A DNA stretch of 64,000 nucleotides from the NCBI GenBank assembly GCA_947579605.1, contig OX388311.1, forward strand, positions 28,708,951 to 28,772,950, written 5' to 3'. Shown one piece after another: positions 45,101 to 56,107 of the stretch. Numbering within the stretch: the stretch's first letter is position 1; each line of letters begins with the position of its first letter. Source of the stretch: Athripsodes cinereus (taxonomy: Eukaryota; Arthropoda; Insecta; Trichoptera; Leptoceridae). Below the pieces are notes generated by a model. The model did not search any database. It worked only from the letters and a program-made list of their open reading frames with translations, and had not been told where the DNA came from. A program made the translations under genes and the position numbers.

Positions 45101-47412
45101 GGACATGTGAATTCATAAATGTTTTGACATTTCTAGAATAAACTGCTTATAATGACATCATAACCATTTTATAAGTGATTCTCAAACTATAATTTTAATG
45201 CCATAATGAATAGTTTTAAAAGAGTATGCCCAAATAAAAATGTGTGCACATGTCTCTTTTTGAATATGCAACGACGAAATATTGTTGCATAAAAGAACAT
45301 ACTATAACAAAAAGCAAAATGAAGATGACAATACTATGTTTATATAACGTGTACATATAATGCTTTACTTACTGGATATTTCATCATCAACATCGGCTAA
45401 TTCTAATTTAACCTGAAAGAAAATAGAAGATGAAAATTACTCTTAAGTAAAACCCTTGAATAATACATAAATATCAATAGCATAATAATGGAAGTAAAGT
45501 AACCACAGTTAATAAAGTAACAATCCAAATTTAAAGTATTTATTAAACTTGATTCTTTCTTCTTTTAATTCTTTAATTTTTTAACTTTAACTTTCATTCT
45601 TTCAACTGTGGAGTCTCTGATATAAAATAGGTCTCCCAGGCTCAGGTCATGAACAATAAGTCATAGAAAAGAGAGACCATTTCTTTTCCAGGGACTCCAT
45701 AGATCAGGTTCACTCATTAAGATCCCCTTATGATTAGAGGGTAATTTTTCCCGGATTATTTTTGTTCCCGGGAAACGGGAAATTTAAAAAAATATTAAAT
45801 TTGAGGTAGAAGTTGTAAAAGTTTTACGAAAAAGTTAAATAAATGTTGTTTCTGCAATTTAAAGAGTTTATTTTAACTGAAATGATACTTCCTCAGCACT
45901 TGTGACCAAAAAAGTCATAAAAATAATGTTTATCTATAGTGTCCGAATATTAAGTTGTGGTGGTATTTGTACCTACGTTTATTTGTATACATCATTAGTA
46001 TTTCAACTGTTTCAAAGAAACCATTTTTTTCTTTTCTCATATTGTTTTTACATTAATAAAGAATTAAAACCATACCATAGAAATAAAAAAAAATGCAAAT
46101 CGGTAAATTTATGAATTTCTTTTAAACTTGTATACCTATGTGTCTGAATATCAAATTGAGTAACTGTACCATCAGGCCGAAAGAAACACATGTCAGCATT
46201 TTATGATTTTTCCACGAGAAATATGTAAATAGGTAATCAATTTATTTTTGCTAGGCGATGTTTTTTATTTTATTCTAATCATTTTGATTTAAAAAGTGAT
46301 GAATGCTGATTTGATAAGTGCGTTATAATTTGTTGATTATGAAATTTTATATTTATTACGACTATTAGAACGACACGTTATGGAAAAATTACGATTCTAC
46401 AATTAACTAAGCAAAGATTTCAGTATTGGTATGGCAATCTGCATGACTAATAATTTGTGTTTTTTTCCGGGAAACGGGAAATAAAAATTTAAGATTTTTT
46501 TCCGGGAAATCCCGGGAATAACCCTCTACTTATGATGAAAGGAAAATTGAAATACTCACCAAATAATTACTGCTTTCATCTTTAACATTTGTTTCTGGCA
46601 AGGTCTCAACATTTAAAGGTTCCAATTTGATGTTGGTAACATTCTGATTATATGTATCAGGATCTTCACGGGATAATTTTGTGAAGAACTTCTGTACATT
46701 TACACACTGGTCCACATATTCATCAAAAGATTTAATTTTCAATAAGCAACACTCACAGACTTCCTTAGGGAAAACATCTTCATCAGATACCTAAAAAAGA
46801 TTTTTTTTAGTATAATAGCGCAATATACATGGCTCAGTGGAAGGGTACTCGGTGACATCCGGATTAAATGGCTAGACTATGCAAAGGAGATCATAAAAGG
46901 ATGGGCGCGTGCCAAGAAGAATGAACAAGAAAGCATATATGAGAATTCCATTACATGATGAAAATAAAATGCACATGCAAAGACAGGAAGCAGAGGCGCT
47001 CTTTCCTTTCTGCCTATCCCGCGAGGGAAGTGGCTTCATGATGTGTATGTATAATATTGCAAACAAATAATAATACATATCTATCCCCTAGCACAACTAT
47101 TTCTACCAATAATAGCTGATTTATAGTATGTATTAATAATTTGTTGGTCATCCATAATTTTTTTTTACTAACATAACATCTGCAGTCTACTAAGAATTCA
47201 TCACAACGTATAGTTTGATAATATAAAGACATGAATAAATTTGAATATAAATACATAAAATTCAAGATATTTACTGTGATTCCAAAGTATTTGTATATAG
47301 TCTCAGCCATGTTCACAAACTCGGGCTCATCAGATAAGATGTTTTTCATTGATTGAGTGTCCGAAGTGGCACAGAGTCTACACATGCCTTTTAATTTAAT
47401 ACTACAAGACAT
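39148..47412 (-). CDS. ZAD C2H2 zinc-finger protein, gene F (571 aa, 9 exons)
   Basis: Exons in coding order: 47412-47275, 46790-46560, 45412-45373, 44615-44414, 43907-43734, 42154-41951, 41621-41451, 40254-40065, 39513-39148. The frame is continuous across all eight junctions. The ZAD pairs MCRLC (residues 11-14) with VCECC in exon 2. Exon 4 encodes a strong nuclear-localisation-like run, PKKKKKIKGPKKKRSQLKKR. About ten fingers occupy residues 204-480; the second, CTCGYVVKSKTAIYRHVQGH, has a C-x-C knuckle. The tail from about residue 490 is Q/N/H-rich (MIQQQQLQN) then acidic. The exon 7 donor reads AA|GTTTGT, weaker than the others but required by the CPKKF frame. Not a recent copy of genes A-E. 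Confidence 0.88.
41143..41156 (+). repeat. 14-base poly(G) run
   Basis: Fourteen consecutive G in gene F intron 7, unusual in this AT-rich DNA. AGTGGGG…TAGAAGCTAGTAAATA here and TATCTATTAGCTTCTGCCCC at 41307-41327 are roughly inverted, so it may be the end of a small DNA element. Confidence 0.7.
42455..42781. mobile_element. hAT MITE, 327 bp, perfect 8-bp TSD GTCTGTAC
   Basis: Termini TAGTGATGTAACGAAT and ATTCGTTACATCACTA are perfect inverted repeats. GTCTGTAC lies immediately outside at 42447-42454 and 42782-42789. The interior has repeated TGCGAATA / CGAATATTCG motifs. It sits in gene F intron 5. Confidence 0.95.
44065..44402 (-). repeat. tRNA-derived SINE in gene F intron 4
   Basis: On the minus strand TACCTGGTAGAGAAATAC (A-box-like) is followed about 45 bp later by CCAGGTTCGATTCTCG (B-box). 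It then runs into a non-tRNA body ending near TCGTAGTCGAATAAAACAG. No intact cloverleaf is evident. Confidence 0.55.
45079..45279. mobile_element. MITE family B copy 3, in gene F intron 3
   Basis: GTCATTGCATATTCAAAAAG at the left and CTTTTTGAATATGCAACGAC at the right; interior shared with the other copies. A fragment of MITE family C (GTGTAGTTTCGCTCCTACGT) directly precedes it at about 45040-45075. Confidence 0.85.
45735..46528. mobile_element. Non-autonomous hAT element, 794 bp, perfect TSD CTTATGAT
   Basis: Termini TAGAGGGTAATTTTTCCCGG and CCCGGGAATAACCCTCTA are inverted repeats with extra CCCGGGAAACGGGAAAT subterminal repeats. CTTATGAT flanks both sides (45727-45734, 46529-46536). No transposase frame. 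It lies in gene F intron 2, its edge only about 22 bp inside the splice donor of exon 2. Confidence 0.95.
46800..47045 (+). mobile_element. RTE-like LINE 3' fragment, plus orientation, in gene F intron 1
   Basis: Reads RIKWLDYAKEII … CTCKDRKQRRSFLSAYPARE, then GTGGCTTCATGATG and a short tail. The same A-Y-P-A-R-E subfamily as 8694-9240 but inserted in the opposite direction. Stops interrupt the frame. Confidence 0.7.
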
Positions 47413-47609
47413 TTTTACAGAAAGTTTTTAATCAAGCACTAACACACAACATAAAACACCCAAAAATTATTAAAATTCTTAGATGCATCACAGTATAGCA
47501 TAGCACAACCTTCGACAGCTCAGACGTCAAATGAATTCATAGATATGTAAATTATGATTGCTACTTTATCATATTATTATACTCTATGCTCTAGACATGA
47601 GCAGAAACG

Positions 47610-48000
47610 CGATTACCGAGTCGATATAGTTAGCGAGTCCTTGTTCTCTTTAGTGATCGCATCTCCACAGCATTTTTCCACTTTCATCCCTGTTCAACCA
47701 TCCCTTAGTTTCGATTGCATACAATATAAAGTGTCGATACCAGATTGATATTATAATTCAACATTTTTGTCATGTTAAATACATATTCATTGCTGACAAT
47801 GGGTCGAAGTATACCTTCATCATAGAACCCGACACTTTTTTATTTCGATATCCCTGTCACATCTTCTATTCCTCGCAAACAAACTTTTCAAATATACATA
47901 TTCGTTCACTTGCTCTTAACATTCATTTTCAACCTTTATTTCATACGTTGTTCTATCAATCTCTTTTTCAATCATCAGTTCTTTCATCTTCTCGCAGTGT
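47610..48000 (-). mobile_element. Highly decayed RTE-like LINE copy
   Basis: CGATCGCATCTCCAC-like (TGATCGCATCTCCACAGCAT), TTGCTGACAATGGGTCGAAG and CACTTGCTCTTAACATTC align with the plus-strand view of 28800-29110. Many substitutions and indels. It occupies part of the 1.9-kb head-to-head interval between gene F and the Rca1-like gene. Confidence 0.65.
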
Positions 48001-48554
48001 AGAGTAAAGAGATTATGTGGGTTAACTGGCTGCTCACCCCATACTCCGATAATACGCACCACAATTTTTCCCGGTCCACACATTTGTGCTTCACTGCTTC
48101 GCTTCTTTTAAATTAATTGCTTCTTTCACTAGCGCCAAATACTGGGAAGACAGAGCTATTTTTTTTACTTTTAATTTCATTATGATTCATAATAATGATA
48201 ACGATGAGCTATTTTTCACATCTCTATGAGATGCACCATAGACAACAAAAATTGTTGTAGAATTTTGCAAATCAAAAATGAGGAATTTTCATAGCTGGCA
48301 ACCTCATATACTTCCGAAATTTTCGAAACTTTTGCGTTCGCAGTAATAAGAGTGAAAACGGAATTCGGGAATCTCGATATGTAGTTAAACGGCTCGTTGA
48401 AAGTCGTCAAATCTCTTTTGTGTGTGGAAATAAACGTATATATCAAATATATTATGAATTTATTTAGATGCAATGAATGATTTTCTTGTATGTCTAGTAA
48501 AAATTTAATTGTGTAAATTTGAAGATTCAAAGCGAAACGAAACAAGGTCGGTGC

Positions 48555-49301
48555 ACTCAACTGTCAAAATATTAGAAGCGTCGTACGTACTGATATGATC
48601 GTCAAATAAGGAAATTGAATTGTTTGTTGTTTGATAATTCATATTTTGGTATGTATTTTTTATGTATAATGTTTATTTTCTTAATTTCAAAACTTTTTAT
48701 AACTCTTTTTAAATTATTTCACAGTGAAAATTAATAACATATTTACGCAATATTTAAGGAGCCAAGCACACAACAACCTTCGAAAGACATGTACGTTAAA
48801 ATTTTGAAGTTTGTTAATGGGTTTGTCCATAATCTTAAATCTGTTGATCATTATTATAATACTCTCATAATCGTTTTGAAAATGATTATCTTTTAATGAA
48901 AATGAATATTAAAGTTGCATATTTTTATGTTCCATCCAATCATTGGAGCATTACAAGTTTGATTAAATTTTTACCCTTATAGTCTTCTTCCGTAATTTAG
49001 AGACGTTCAAAAAACTTCGCATTTTTTCAATCTTTCCCACTTAATGTTCTTTAGGGCTTATCAACTAAATTGCTTTGCTTGTAATAATTATAACACTTTA
49101 TTTTTCACATAAAATCTGTACAAAAGGCATACATATTGCCTTGAGGCAATGTTTTTGGGTAAAATAAATAGTGTCTGTAATAACTGCATCTGTCATTGAA
49201 ATAAATAAGTACTTAGATATCTGAATGAAATTTTGTATTTTATTGTTATAGTTTAATTCTTTTAATAATTTTGAAATGTACTTGACAGATATTTCATCAC
49301 A
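48555..49301 (+). promoter_or_regulatory. Possible promoter, 5' UTR and 5' UTR intron of the Rca1-like gene
   Basis: AACTGTCAAAATATTAG at 48559-48575 resembles the CTGTCA boxes before the ZAD genes. A donor GTACGT at 48791 and acceptor TTGACAG ending at 49288 would remove a 498-bp intron and leave a 13-nt leader before the ATG. Plausible from signals only. Confidence 0.3.
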
Positions 49302-51435
49302 ATGGATTCACCATATATTGCCCCAGGCATGGCGGAGTCCACCCATCAAGTGTCTATCCTCAGGGATGACAGTGGATATGTGACTGTCACTCCTAGCTCT
49401 GCAGAGTGCACCAGAATGTCATCGGATGTGTCAGGAAATTTATCAATTAGAACTCCTTTCCTGTCTCACAACATTTCTGATTCTCGACACGACCTCACTT
49501 CCTCCTTTAATCTCTCTACACCTGAAGATGTACTGGTGGTGAATAGCCGTAGAGGATATACACATAAAGCTAAAGTATTATTCGCCGAAACCTCATCTTC
49601 CGTAGATTCTTTCACAGAAAGCAATGTTATCGACAAACATAGCGCCAAAATTCTGGCACCAGTACAGGAAGATCTCTACTGTTTAACTCAGAAAGTACAT
49701 AAACCGTGTCTAAAACGACAGTTGGCTGTGTCAGATGACAGTGAATGGTGTGAAGAACCTTTTAGTGGTAATCATCTCTCGAGTAAGCTGGAGTTGGATA
49801 GATATGCAGATCAATTACAAAAGTTAGAAGTTACAAAAGACACTAATAGTCCTCTACTCTCTGTACAAAGTCCAGTCTTCCCTATGGACTTAACACAAAG
49901 ATGTGCTAACTCTGATCCCAGGGATTACAACAAGTCTTTAGTGTCTTTAAATCAGTACAACTTGTTCACTAGTAATAAGGAGAATCTAGATTCAAATAAA
50001 CCATACGCCCAGTACACTCCAAGGAAAAGTATCAAGAAATTCAAAAGATCCACTCCTGAAGACTTCAGTCACCACAGATCATCTACAACTCTTGAAAGAC
50101 ACAGTGCTTGCTCTTCTGAATGTCATTCTTCTGAATCAAAAATTGTTAAGAAATTGGATTTTGATTCTCAAAAATTAGGATCCCCAGAAAAATATCAACT
50201 ACTATATCCAAAATTAAAGCCTGTCACACCACCGAAAAAGTTAAAATTGTCAAAAATTGAAAGTCCAAAATGTAAGAAAAGGCTTGAAATGCCAAAAAAA
50301 ACTTTTATTGGCAGGGAAACTGTAGATTTCCTAGGGTTGTTGAGATCTTATGGACCAGCTACTAAAAAAATACTAAAAGAACTTAGTGATAATGATCTCA
50401 TTAATATATACAATGTGAGCAGGAGTTGGAGAAAGGTCTGCAAGGAGGACAGGGAAGCGGAGATGAGAAGGTGCAGAGCAGTACGACGTAATGAAAAAAA
50501 TAAGGAAAATAACAATCTGGTGAAACCTAATATCGCAATCAAAGGAAAAAAGTTGTTGAGCTCACAGAGTGTAAACCATAATATGTTGCGGAACCATCTC
50601 AGTGAAATACAAAATCATGGTAATATTATGACACAGTCAACCCCCAAAACAATAAGTCCACCTGTCAGTCCGAGTAAGAGAAGATTCAACATGTATGTGA
50701 AGGTGAGACCTAGATCCTTTATTACAGGGTACCTTTTTATGGAATCCACCTTAACTCAATTTATTTTGTCTTTTTGTCCAGTTAACTATGCAATATATAA
50801 ACTCAACCATTGCACAAGTTGATTTGTTCCGTTATTGTTGTTTTATGCTTTCCTATTGTTTACTTTATTTATGCAATAAACATACCTATTAAAAATTTAA
50901 TTTATTTAATTTTTTTCAACATGAATTTCCACCAAGTACCGTCAGTTGAAAATATCTTTTTTAATTAATTTAATTTTTTGATATAGGTATCGGACATAAT
51001 TTAGATGATTGGGTAATCCCATTATTATTTTGATATTTTGTTCATATTACAAATCACATCAACCTTGACTGGACACATTATCTCTGCAATCACTTTTGGT
51101 TGTTGTATATCATAGCCATTGAAATATGTGTACTACTGAGAACAAATAAAATAATATATTTTTACTTTTTATTTCATAAGGCGGCATCAGAAGACTCTAT
51201 GAGCCAACTACGTAGCTGTCCAAAATGTACTCGTCCAGCTCGTGTTCGTGATCACTGGGCCAAGTGTGGTGGACCCAACTGTGGATATTACTTTTGCATC
51301 AAGTGTTTGTCGGAGAAAATCTCTGGAAGTAAATGCTGTCAGAATCAAGTGGAACCTCCCAGTCCTTCCAAGCAAGTTTTATCCAGACATGGGATTGGGT
51401 CTAAGAAGAGTAAAAGATATTTAAAGAGACTTTAA
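49302..51435 (+). CDS. Rca1: Rca1/Emi1-like F-box + ZBR APC/C inhibitor (551 aa, 2 exons)
   Basis: Exons 49302-50702 and 51181-51435, joined in phase 0 (GTGAAG|GTGAGA … CATAAG|GCGGCA). The N-terminal half is disordered, Ser/Thr-rich, with DSGY at residues 23-26 (a beta-TrCP-degron-like site) and a KEN motif at 226-228. An F-box-like helix region is at about 335-385 (RETVDFLGLLRSYGP … SRSWRKVC). The zinc-binding region uses C480, C483, C496, C501, C506, C509 and C519/C520 (SCPKCTRP … NCGYYFCIKC). The protein ends RYLKRL, like the L-R-R-L tail of Emi1. Family members block APC/C with Cdh1/Fzr to stabilise cyclin A and B. The architecture matches; orthology is inferred without alignment. Confidence 0.88.
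50703..50880 (+). terminator. Intronic stop and poly(A) signal in the Rca1-like gene
   Basis: If the intron is retained, the frame continues for 39 residues (VRPRSFITG … LNHCTS) to a stop ending at 50822. AATAAA follows at 50875-50880. Such a transcript would encode 506 aa with the F-box but no ZBR. Confidence 0.4.
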
Positions 51436-51495
51436 GTGAGAATTGTAATTTGTGATCGGTAGAAATACTTCATTCCCAGTGTTAAGTGATCTATA

Positions 51496-51770
51496 GACCA
51501 TTAAAGGATGACGTCACAGAAAAATCTTTGAGGGGCATCAGGCATCCCAACACAACAGACGATTACGGTGTAATATTAGGTGGAACGCCTAAAGAATACC
51601 TAATAATCAAAAAAACTGTCAGTGTCGATTTTGTTATTATTTTGTCATCTGACTTTCTTTTTTTTTTCTCTTATAGCATAACATCCTACAAGGATGATTT
51701 GCGCAATCTGACTGTTTGCCCCCCAAGCAAAAGCAAATCCATAGACAAGACCACGTGACCTTTAATGGTC
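51496..51770. mobile_element. MITE family A copy 2, in the Rca1-like gene 3' UTR
   Basis: Same GACCATTAAAGG termini with TA on both sides as 22821-23093, and about five base differences plus a T-run length change. It starts about 60 bp after the stop codon and before the AATAAA at 52083, so it should be transcribed in the 3' UTR. Confidence 0.9.
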
Positions 51771-52082
51771 TATTGTTTACATTTGAGGTTTATCAGTAGT
51801 CTGATGGAAGAATCTCCATCTGAGCAAAATGCCTTTGTAAGATCAGCCTGAAAGAAGAAACTGTTTAAAAATATCTATGGTTTGCATTTGACAGCAACAA
51901 TTTCATGACATAAGCTTTTGTTTGGTGTCAGGATTAACTTTGGACATATTTAGTTAGACAAATCTAAATATACATTTTCATTGTGAGTGTGACTGATAAT
52001 ATTATTCTGTGTTGTTGGATATTCAAGGTGAAATGATTTTCAAAATCGATGCACATTACAGCTGCGAAGAAGTGATTTTTTT

Positions 52083-52088
52083 AATAAA
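52083..52088 (+). terminator. Candidate poly(A) signal of the Rca1-like gene
   Basis: AATAAA about 650 bp after the stop, downstream of the MITE. Confidence 0.4.
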
Positions 52089-52499
52089 TTCACTTTGTAC
52101 CTTTATAAATATAAAAAAAGAAACAATATAGATTTCTTTCACTCTTTTTCCAAATTTACAAAAGTAAAAGAAGATATTTGCTTACTTGTTTGTAATTGTG
52201 ATGTGAATGCTTCTATAGTCAAACAAGTTGTTTTTCCTGAGGTAAAACTACTTATTATAATATTGTTTCATAATGTATAACATGTTCCAGTTAATTTTAA
52301 TTCTTATTTACTTCAAAACATATATTTCAAATGACAACGAGAGACTTTAGGCAGTGATTTCAAAGTTCAAGTCTCACTGTTGACTACTTATTTATTATAT
52401 AATCCTTTAAGGATGTGTTCAGGCAGTAACATTTAAACTATTTTAAAAAAAAAGTATTAATGCTAAATTCCTACGTATTTTGTGTTTTTGTCTGCTCTG

Positions 52500-52700
52500 T
52501 TATTTTATAAAGTGACCCTTATGGCTCAGAGGTAAGATCCTCGCTTATGAGTCACGAGATTCTGGGTAAGATTAAAATTAACAGTTTGCAAATTGTACTG
52601 GGACTATGTTTTGCATGTATATGTGTTTGTTACATTATGTGTATTGTGGCATTAGTACCCATAATACAAGATTTTATATATTAGTTTGTGACTAGATCAA
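52500..52700 (+). repeat. tRNA-derived SINE relic
   Basis: TGGCTCAGAGGTAAGATCCT is a very good A-box and D-arm. CACGAGATTCTGGGTAAGAT stands where a T-arm/B-box would be but is mutated. The following sequence is non-tRNA and AT-rich. Confidence 0.5.
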
Positions 52701-52867
52701 TCTGTGTAAATTGTCCATATATACATATGTTATCTTATATTTCATTATTAATGTATTCTATGATTCATATGAGATAACATTGAAAATGTTTTTTAATATT
52801 GCTCAATCTCGATAAAACTACTTCATTTGAATCTCGAATCCATGGATCTGTACCATATAAAATTAAT

Positions 52868-53095
52868 GCTTCTATATTACTATACTATTCCATACCCTCA
52901 CACAGTAAGTGTGGTAGACAGAGAGATCAGAATGCCATATAAATCTATCCTTGCATACTGCTTTTGCTTCTTCTACATTTATACAATTTCTCTTACCCAG
53001 CACATGGCTGTCCTTAAGAATTTGATCTACGTAATCTAGCCACGTGGTTCTCAGACGCCCTGAGTGTTTTTCACACCCCCTCTTTTAGATTTTTC
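52868..53095 (-). mobile_element. RTE-like LINE 3' fragment
   Basis: ACTATACTATTCCATACCCT tail then CACACAGTAAGTGTGG, and CCACGTGGTTCTCAGACGCC. An older, more diverged copy of the family at 59154-59804. Confidence 0.75.
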
Positions 53096-53292
53096 ACTTT
53101 TATATTATCTTTACATTTTTTGTGTTTCAGTGTATCGCATGCGTTTTGTCACCTTATTAATTTTTTATTGTGTTATAATTTTAAAATATATGAACTTATT
53201 TGACTGAGTAATGAACAATAGTTGTTATAAATACATATATATGTTAGTTAAAGTTTCTTAATAAATATTTTAAATTTAGTTAGTACCTACTA

Positions 53293-53642
53293 CAATTCTG
53301 TAGGTCGGAGCAAAACTATACTGTGTTTAATTTTGACCTTAGTTCAAATTATATTCTTTTTGATGGAATTATCACATATGTTGAAAACGCATTATATTTT
53401 GTAATATAAATATAGACTAAAAAAATACAAACTTTTGTCAAAGCACAACAACACAATTTTAAGTTTGAGAAAAATTTCTAAGCAATAGTTAAAAACTAAT
53501 GTCACACATAATCATCTTTTGGCTGTATTCAAAAACATGTGAGAAGCAAATGTATTAACGCAGAAAAACTTTAAATGACCATACCGATAAACGGTGTCAA
53601 ATGGAATGTTGTAGTTTTGCTTTTGCTCAGACGTACAGAATT
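53293..53642. mobile_element. MITE family C
   Basis: CAATTCTGTAGGTCGGAGCA at the left and TGCTCAGACGTACAGAATT at the right are imperfect inverted repeats. A matching terminus is at 45040-45075. No coding capacity. Confidence 0.6.
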
Positions 53643-54153
53643 AATTAAATATAAATTACATATATGGAACTTATGAATTTTATAAATTCTTGAAGGTTGT
53701 AAATGTTATAAGATTTTAATTTAATATATACATAATATATATACATTCTGTGAAAAGTATTTGAAATATGTGACCAATAGAGCAATAAACAAATAAATAA
53801 ATGTAAATAATTTTAATAATGTTAGTTTGTATATAAAATTATCTATTTTAAATAGAAAATATTGTATATAGTACGTGAACTTTGTATTTAGTTGTAAATA
53901 ATTATGTAGCCTATAAGGCACTGCACAATTAGCATAGTTTTATTTTTTTTATCTTAAAAATATATCATATTGCCAATTTGTTACTTTTTACGTGTTTTAG
54001 ACACTTCTCATGCATTTATGTTGGTTTTGAACACGATGATATAATTCATTATGTTTTTTTAACAGTAGGTACCCTGAATAAGGGTCTATAAGTAAAATCT
54101 TGCACTGTCAAATTACTTTGATGTGTGTTTGAAACAAAATTAATAGTTTAGAC

Positions 54154-54474
54154 CAGGGGTCTCCAAAATTTGAAGCCTTAGGGGCCATAATGATTACTTC
54201 AGTATGTTCCAAGGGCCAAAACAGTTTTAATTTTTCTGCCCTTAATTATATTTCCAGACTAGTCGCAGAGTGTGCGACTTAAGCAAACATACTCTTTTTT
54301 TGCATTTCAAGTTTTACCTTGCAAGTAAATAAAACCGAGTGATTCTCATTCTGTGTTTTCTTCTTCAACTTATCACAGCAATAGTAACAACAATAAGACA
54401 TTGTCTGTCGCGGACCGGATTGATGGCACTGGCGGGCTGGATTTGAGCCGCAGGCCGTAGTTTGGAGGCCTTTG
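54154..54474. mobile_element. hAT MITE, 321 bp, perfect 8-bp TSD GTTTAGAC
   Basis: Termini CAGGGGTCTCCAAAATTTG and CGTAGTTTGGAGGCCTTTG are imperfect inverted repeats. GTTTAGAC flanks at 54146-54153 and 54475-54482. GGGGCCATAAT and GCGGACCGGAT are hAT-MITE-like interior features. Confidence 0.93.
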
Positions 54475-54836
54475 GTTTAGACAATTTGCTTTATTATAAA
54501 GAACAAAAAATATATTTATAAATGCATTTCATGTAAAAGATATAACATTAAGTTATAATAACATTTCTTTTTTAATACAATTTTCCAGTTATTTAAAATA
54601 AATTTGATTATAGGTATTTTGTAAAAAAATAGATGAGTATGGTTGAGACATTTAACCTGAAAAGTAAATGTTTCAAAACCAAATCAAAACTGAAACAGTG
54701 ATTTGACAGGAATAACAGTTTAATTAAATAATAGAGCAAATTAATATCGTGCAGCTAAATAACATTTGCAAAAGCCTTAATAAAATTAAAGTAGGTACTG
54801 TCAAACCCAACAACTAAAAAACAAAGATATCAGTTA

Positions 54837-55130
54837 CAGTCGACCCTTGGTAATCCGGCCCCCCTCTAATTCGGCACCCCCTGTAATCCGACATGCTAAT
54901 TTACATGATTTTACATGTTATACATACTCTGAAGTTCAAATCATAAGTATAATTTGTACTTCAGAGTATGTATAACATATAAAATCTTATCATTGGACCT
55001 GTTATTTGTCGGATTGTAAGGTACTCGTTTGCAAAAAAATCCGGACTTTAGGGGGTACTCTAAAATCTGACAAATTCGATAGTCCGACACTGCCCTGCAA
55101 AACGTTTGTCGGATTACCGAGATTCGACTG
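54837..55130. mobile_element. pogo/Tigger-type MITE with TA duplication
   Basis: CAGTCGACCCTTGGTAATCC and GGATTACCGAGATTCGACTG are terminal inverted repeats bounded by TA (54835-54836, 55131-55132). CCG-rich subterminal repeats are characteristic of Tigger-like MITEs. An internal perfect 21-bp inverted repeat spans 54915-54935 and 54958-54978. Confidence 0.92.
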
Positions 55131-55451
55131 TATTCTTCTTCTCTCGGTCCTGCGCTATCTGGAATAACTAAATAATTAAACTAGATTGTTACTTGAGATA
55201 GTTCCGTGACGCAATCAAAGTTTATTATTGAAGTTAACATCTTGAAATTCATAATTTGTTATAAAATAAATAATTTTATTGCTTTGGTGATATACTGTGT
55301 GATACTTAGAGTTTAGTGTAAGGTTTAGTTTAATATTTATTATTTAAGTTTTTAGGATAAGTTATGAAAAAAAATAATGTATTTAATGATAGGAAGTTGT
55401 AGAGTGTGTCAATATTTCGATTACTTTCTTCAGTATAAGGTTTTGTTTACA

Positions 55452-55600
55452 ACATTGGGTTAGTTGGAAGACATTGCATTCTAGCGATAAACTCGCCCTA
55501 TGTACATTGAATTGTATAACTGATATTTTTATCATACTTTATATTCATTTAAAATATTGTAACCAATGTGCAGTGATGAATAAAATAAATAATTGAATTC
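55452..55600 (+). repeat. LINE/SINE 3' tail
   Basis: GGTTAGTTGGAAGACATTGC then GCGATAAACTCGCCC and AATAAAATAAAT. Same tail family as 32085-32235. Confidence 0.5.
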
Positions 55601-56107
55601 ATTTCCTACAGATGTAAAACTTAGAACACTAATAACTCATATTGAATCGTTGAAAAACTTTGAGTAAATGAGACAATTATTACAAAGTTACTTCATTACA
55701 GCTTGTAATAGCTTAAATTTATTTTTATCATGAAAAAAGGTTTATTTCGTTCATTAGTAAATTTGCATATTTTTAATCTTACAATGGGTGTAGAAGAACT
55801 GTTGTAACCGTTCAACTAATTAACCGACGGTTCTTGGTTTTAGTTCATGATAGTTAGAAATTAAAATGAAGTAATATATTTAGTAATTGCACTGTGACTT
55901 TATTTATTTGCAGGCAGGCTTTCGTTAGCTTCTGCTTTTATCATCAAGAAAATTTTAAGTGAAGCTTTTTTATATTATGTGATTCATTGCATTATTTACA
56001 TTTAAATTATCTCATTTAGGTAATAATGCATGTTTGTTACAACATGAGAAATAAAAAGATTGAACAACTGTATTAACAAATGTGTAACGAGAAGTATGTT
56101 GAAAGTA

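Noticed and set aside
48216..48560. 114-codon minus-strand frame before the Rca1-like gene
   Set aside because: Composition is low-complexity (I/L/F/S/N), no domain is recognised, and it overlaps the probable promoter. Most likely a chance frame.
51486..51758. 90-codon frame after the Rca1-like gene
   Set aside because: It lies entirely within MITE family A; the same frame is disrupted in the copy at 22821.
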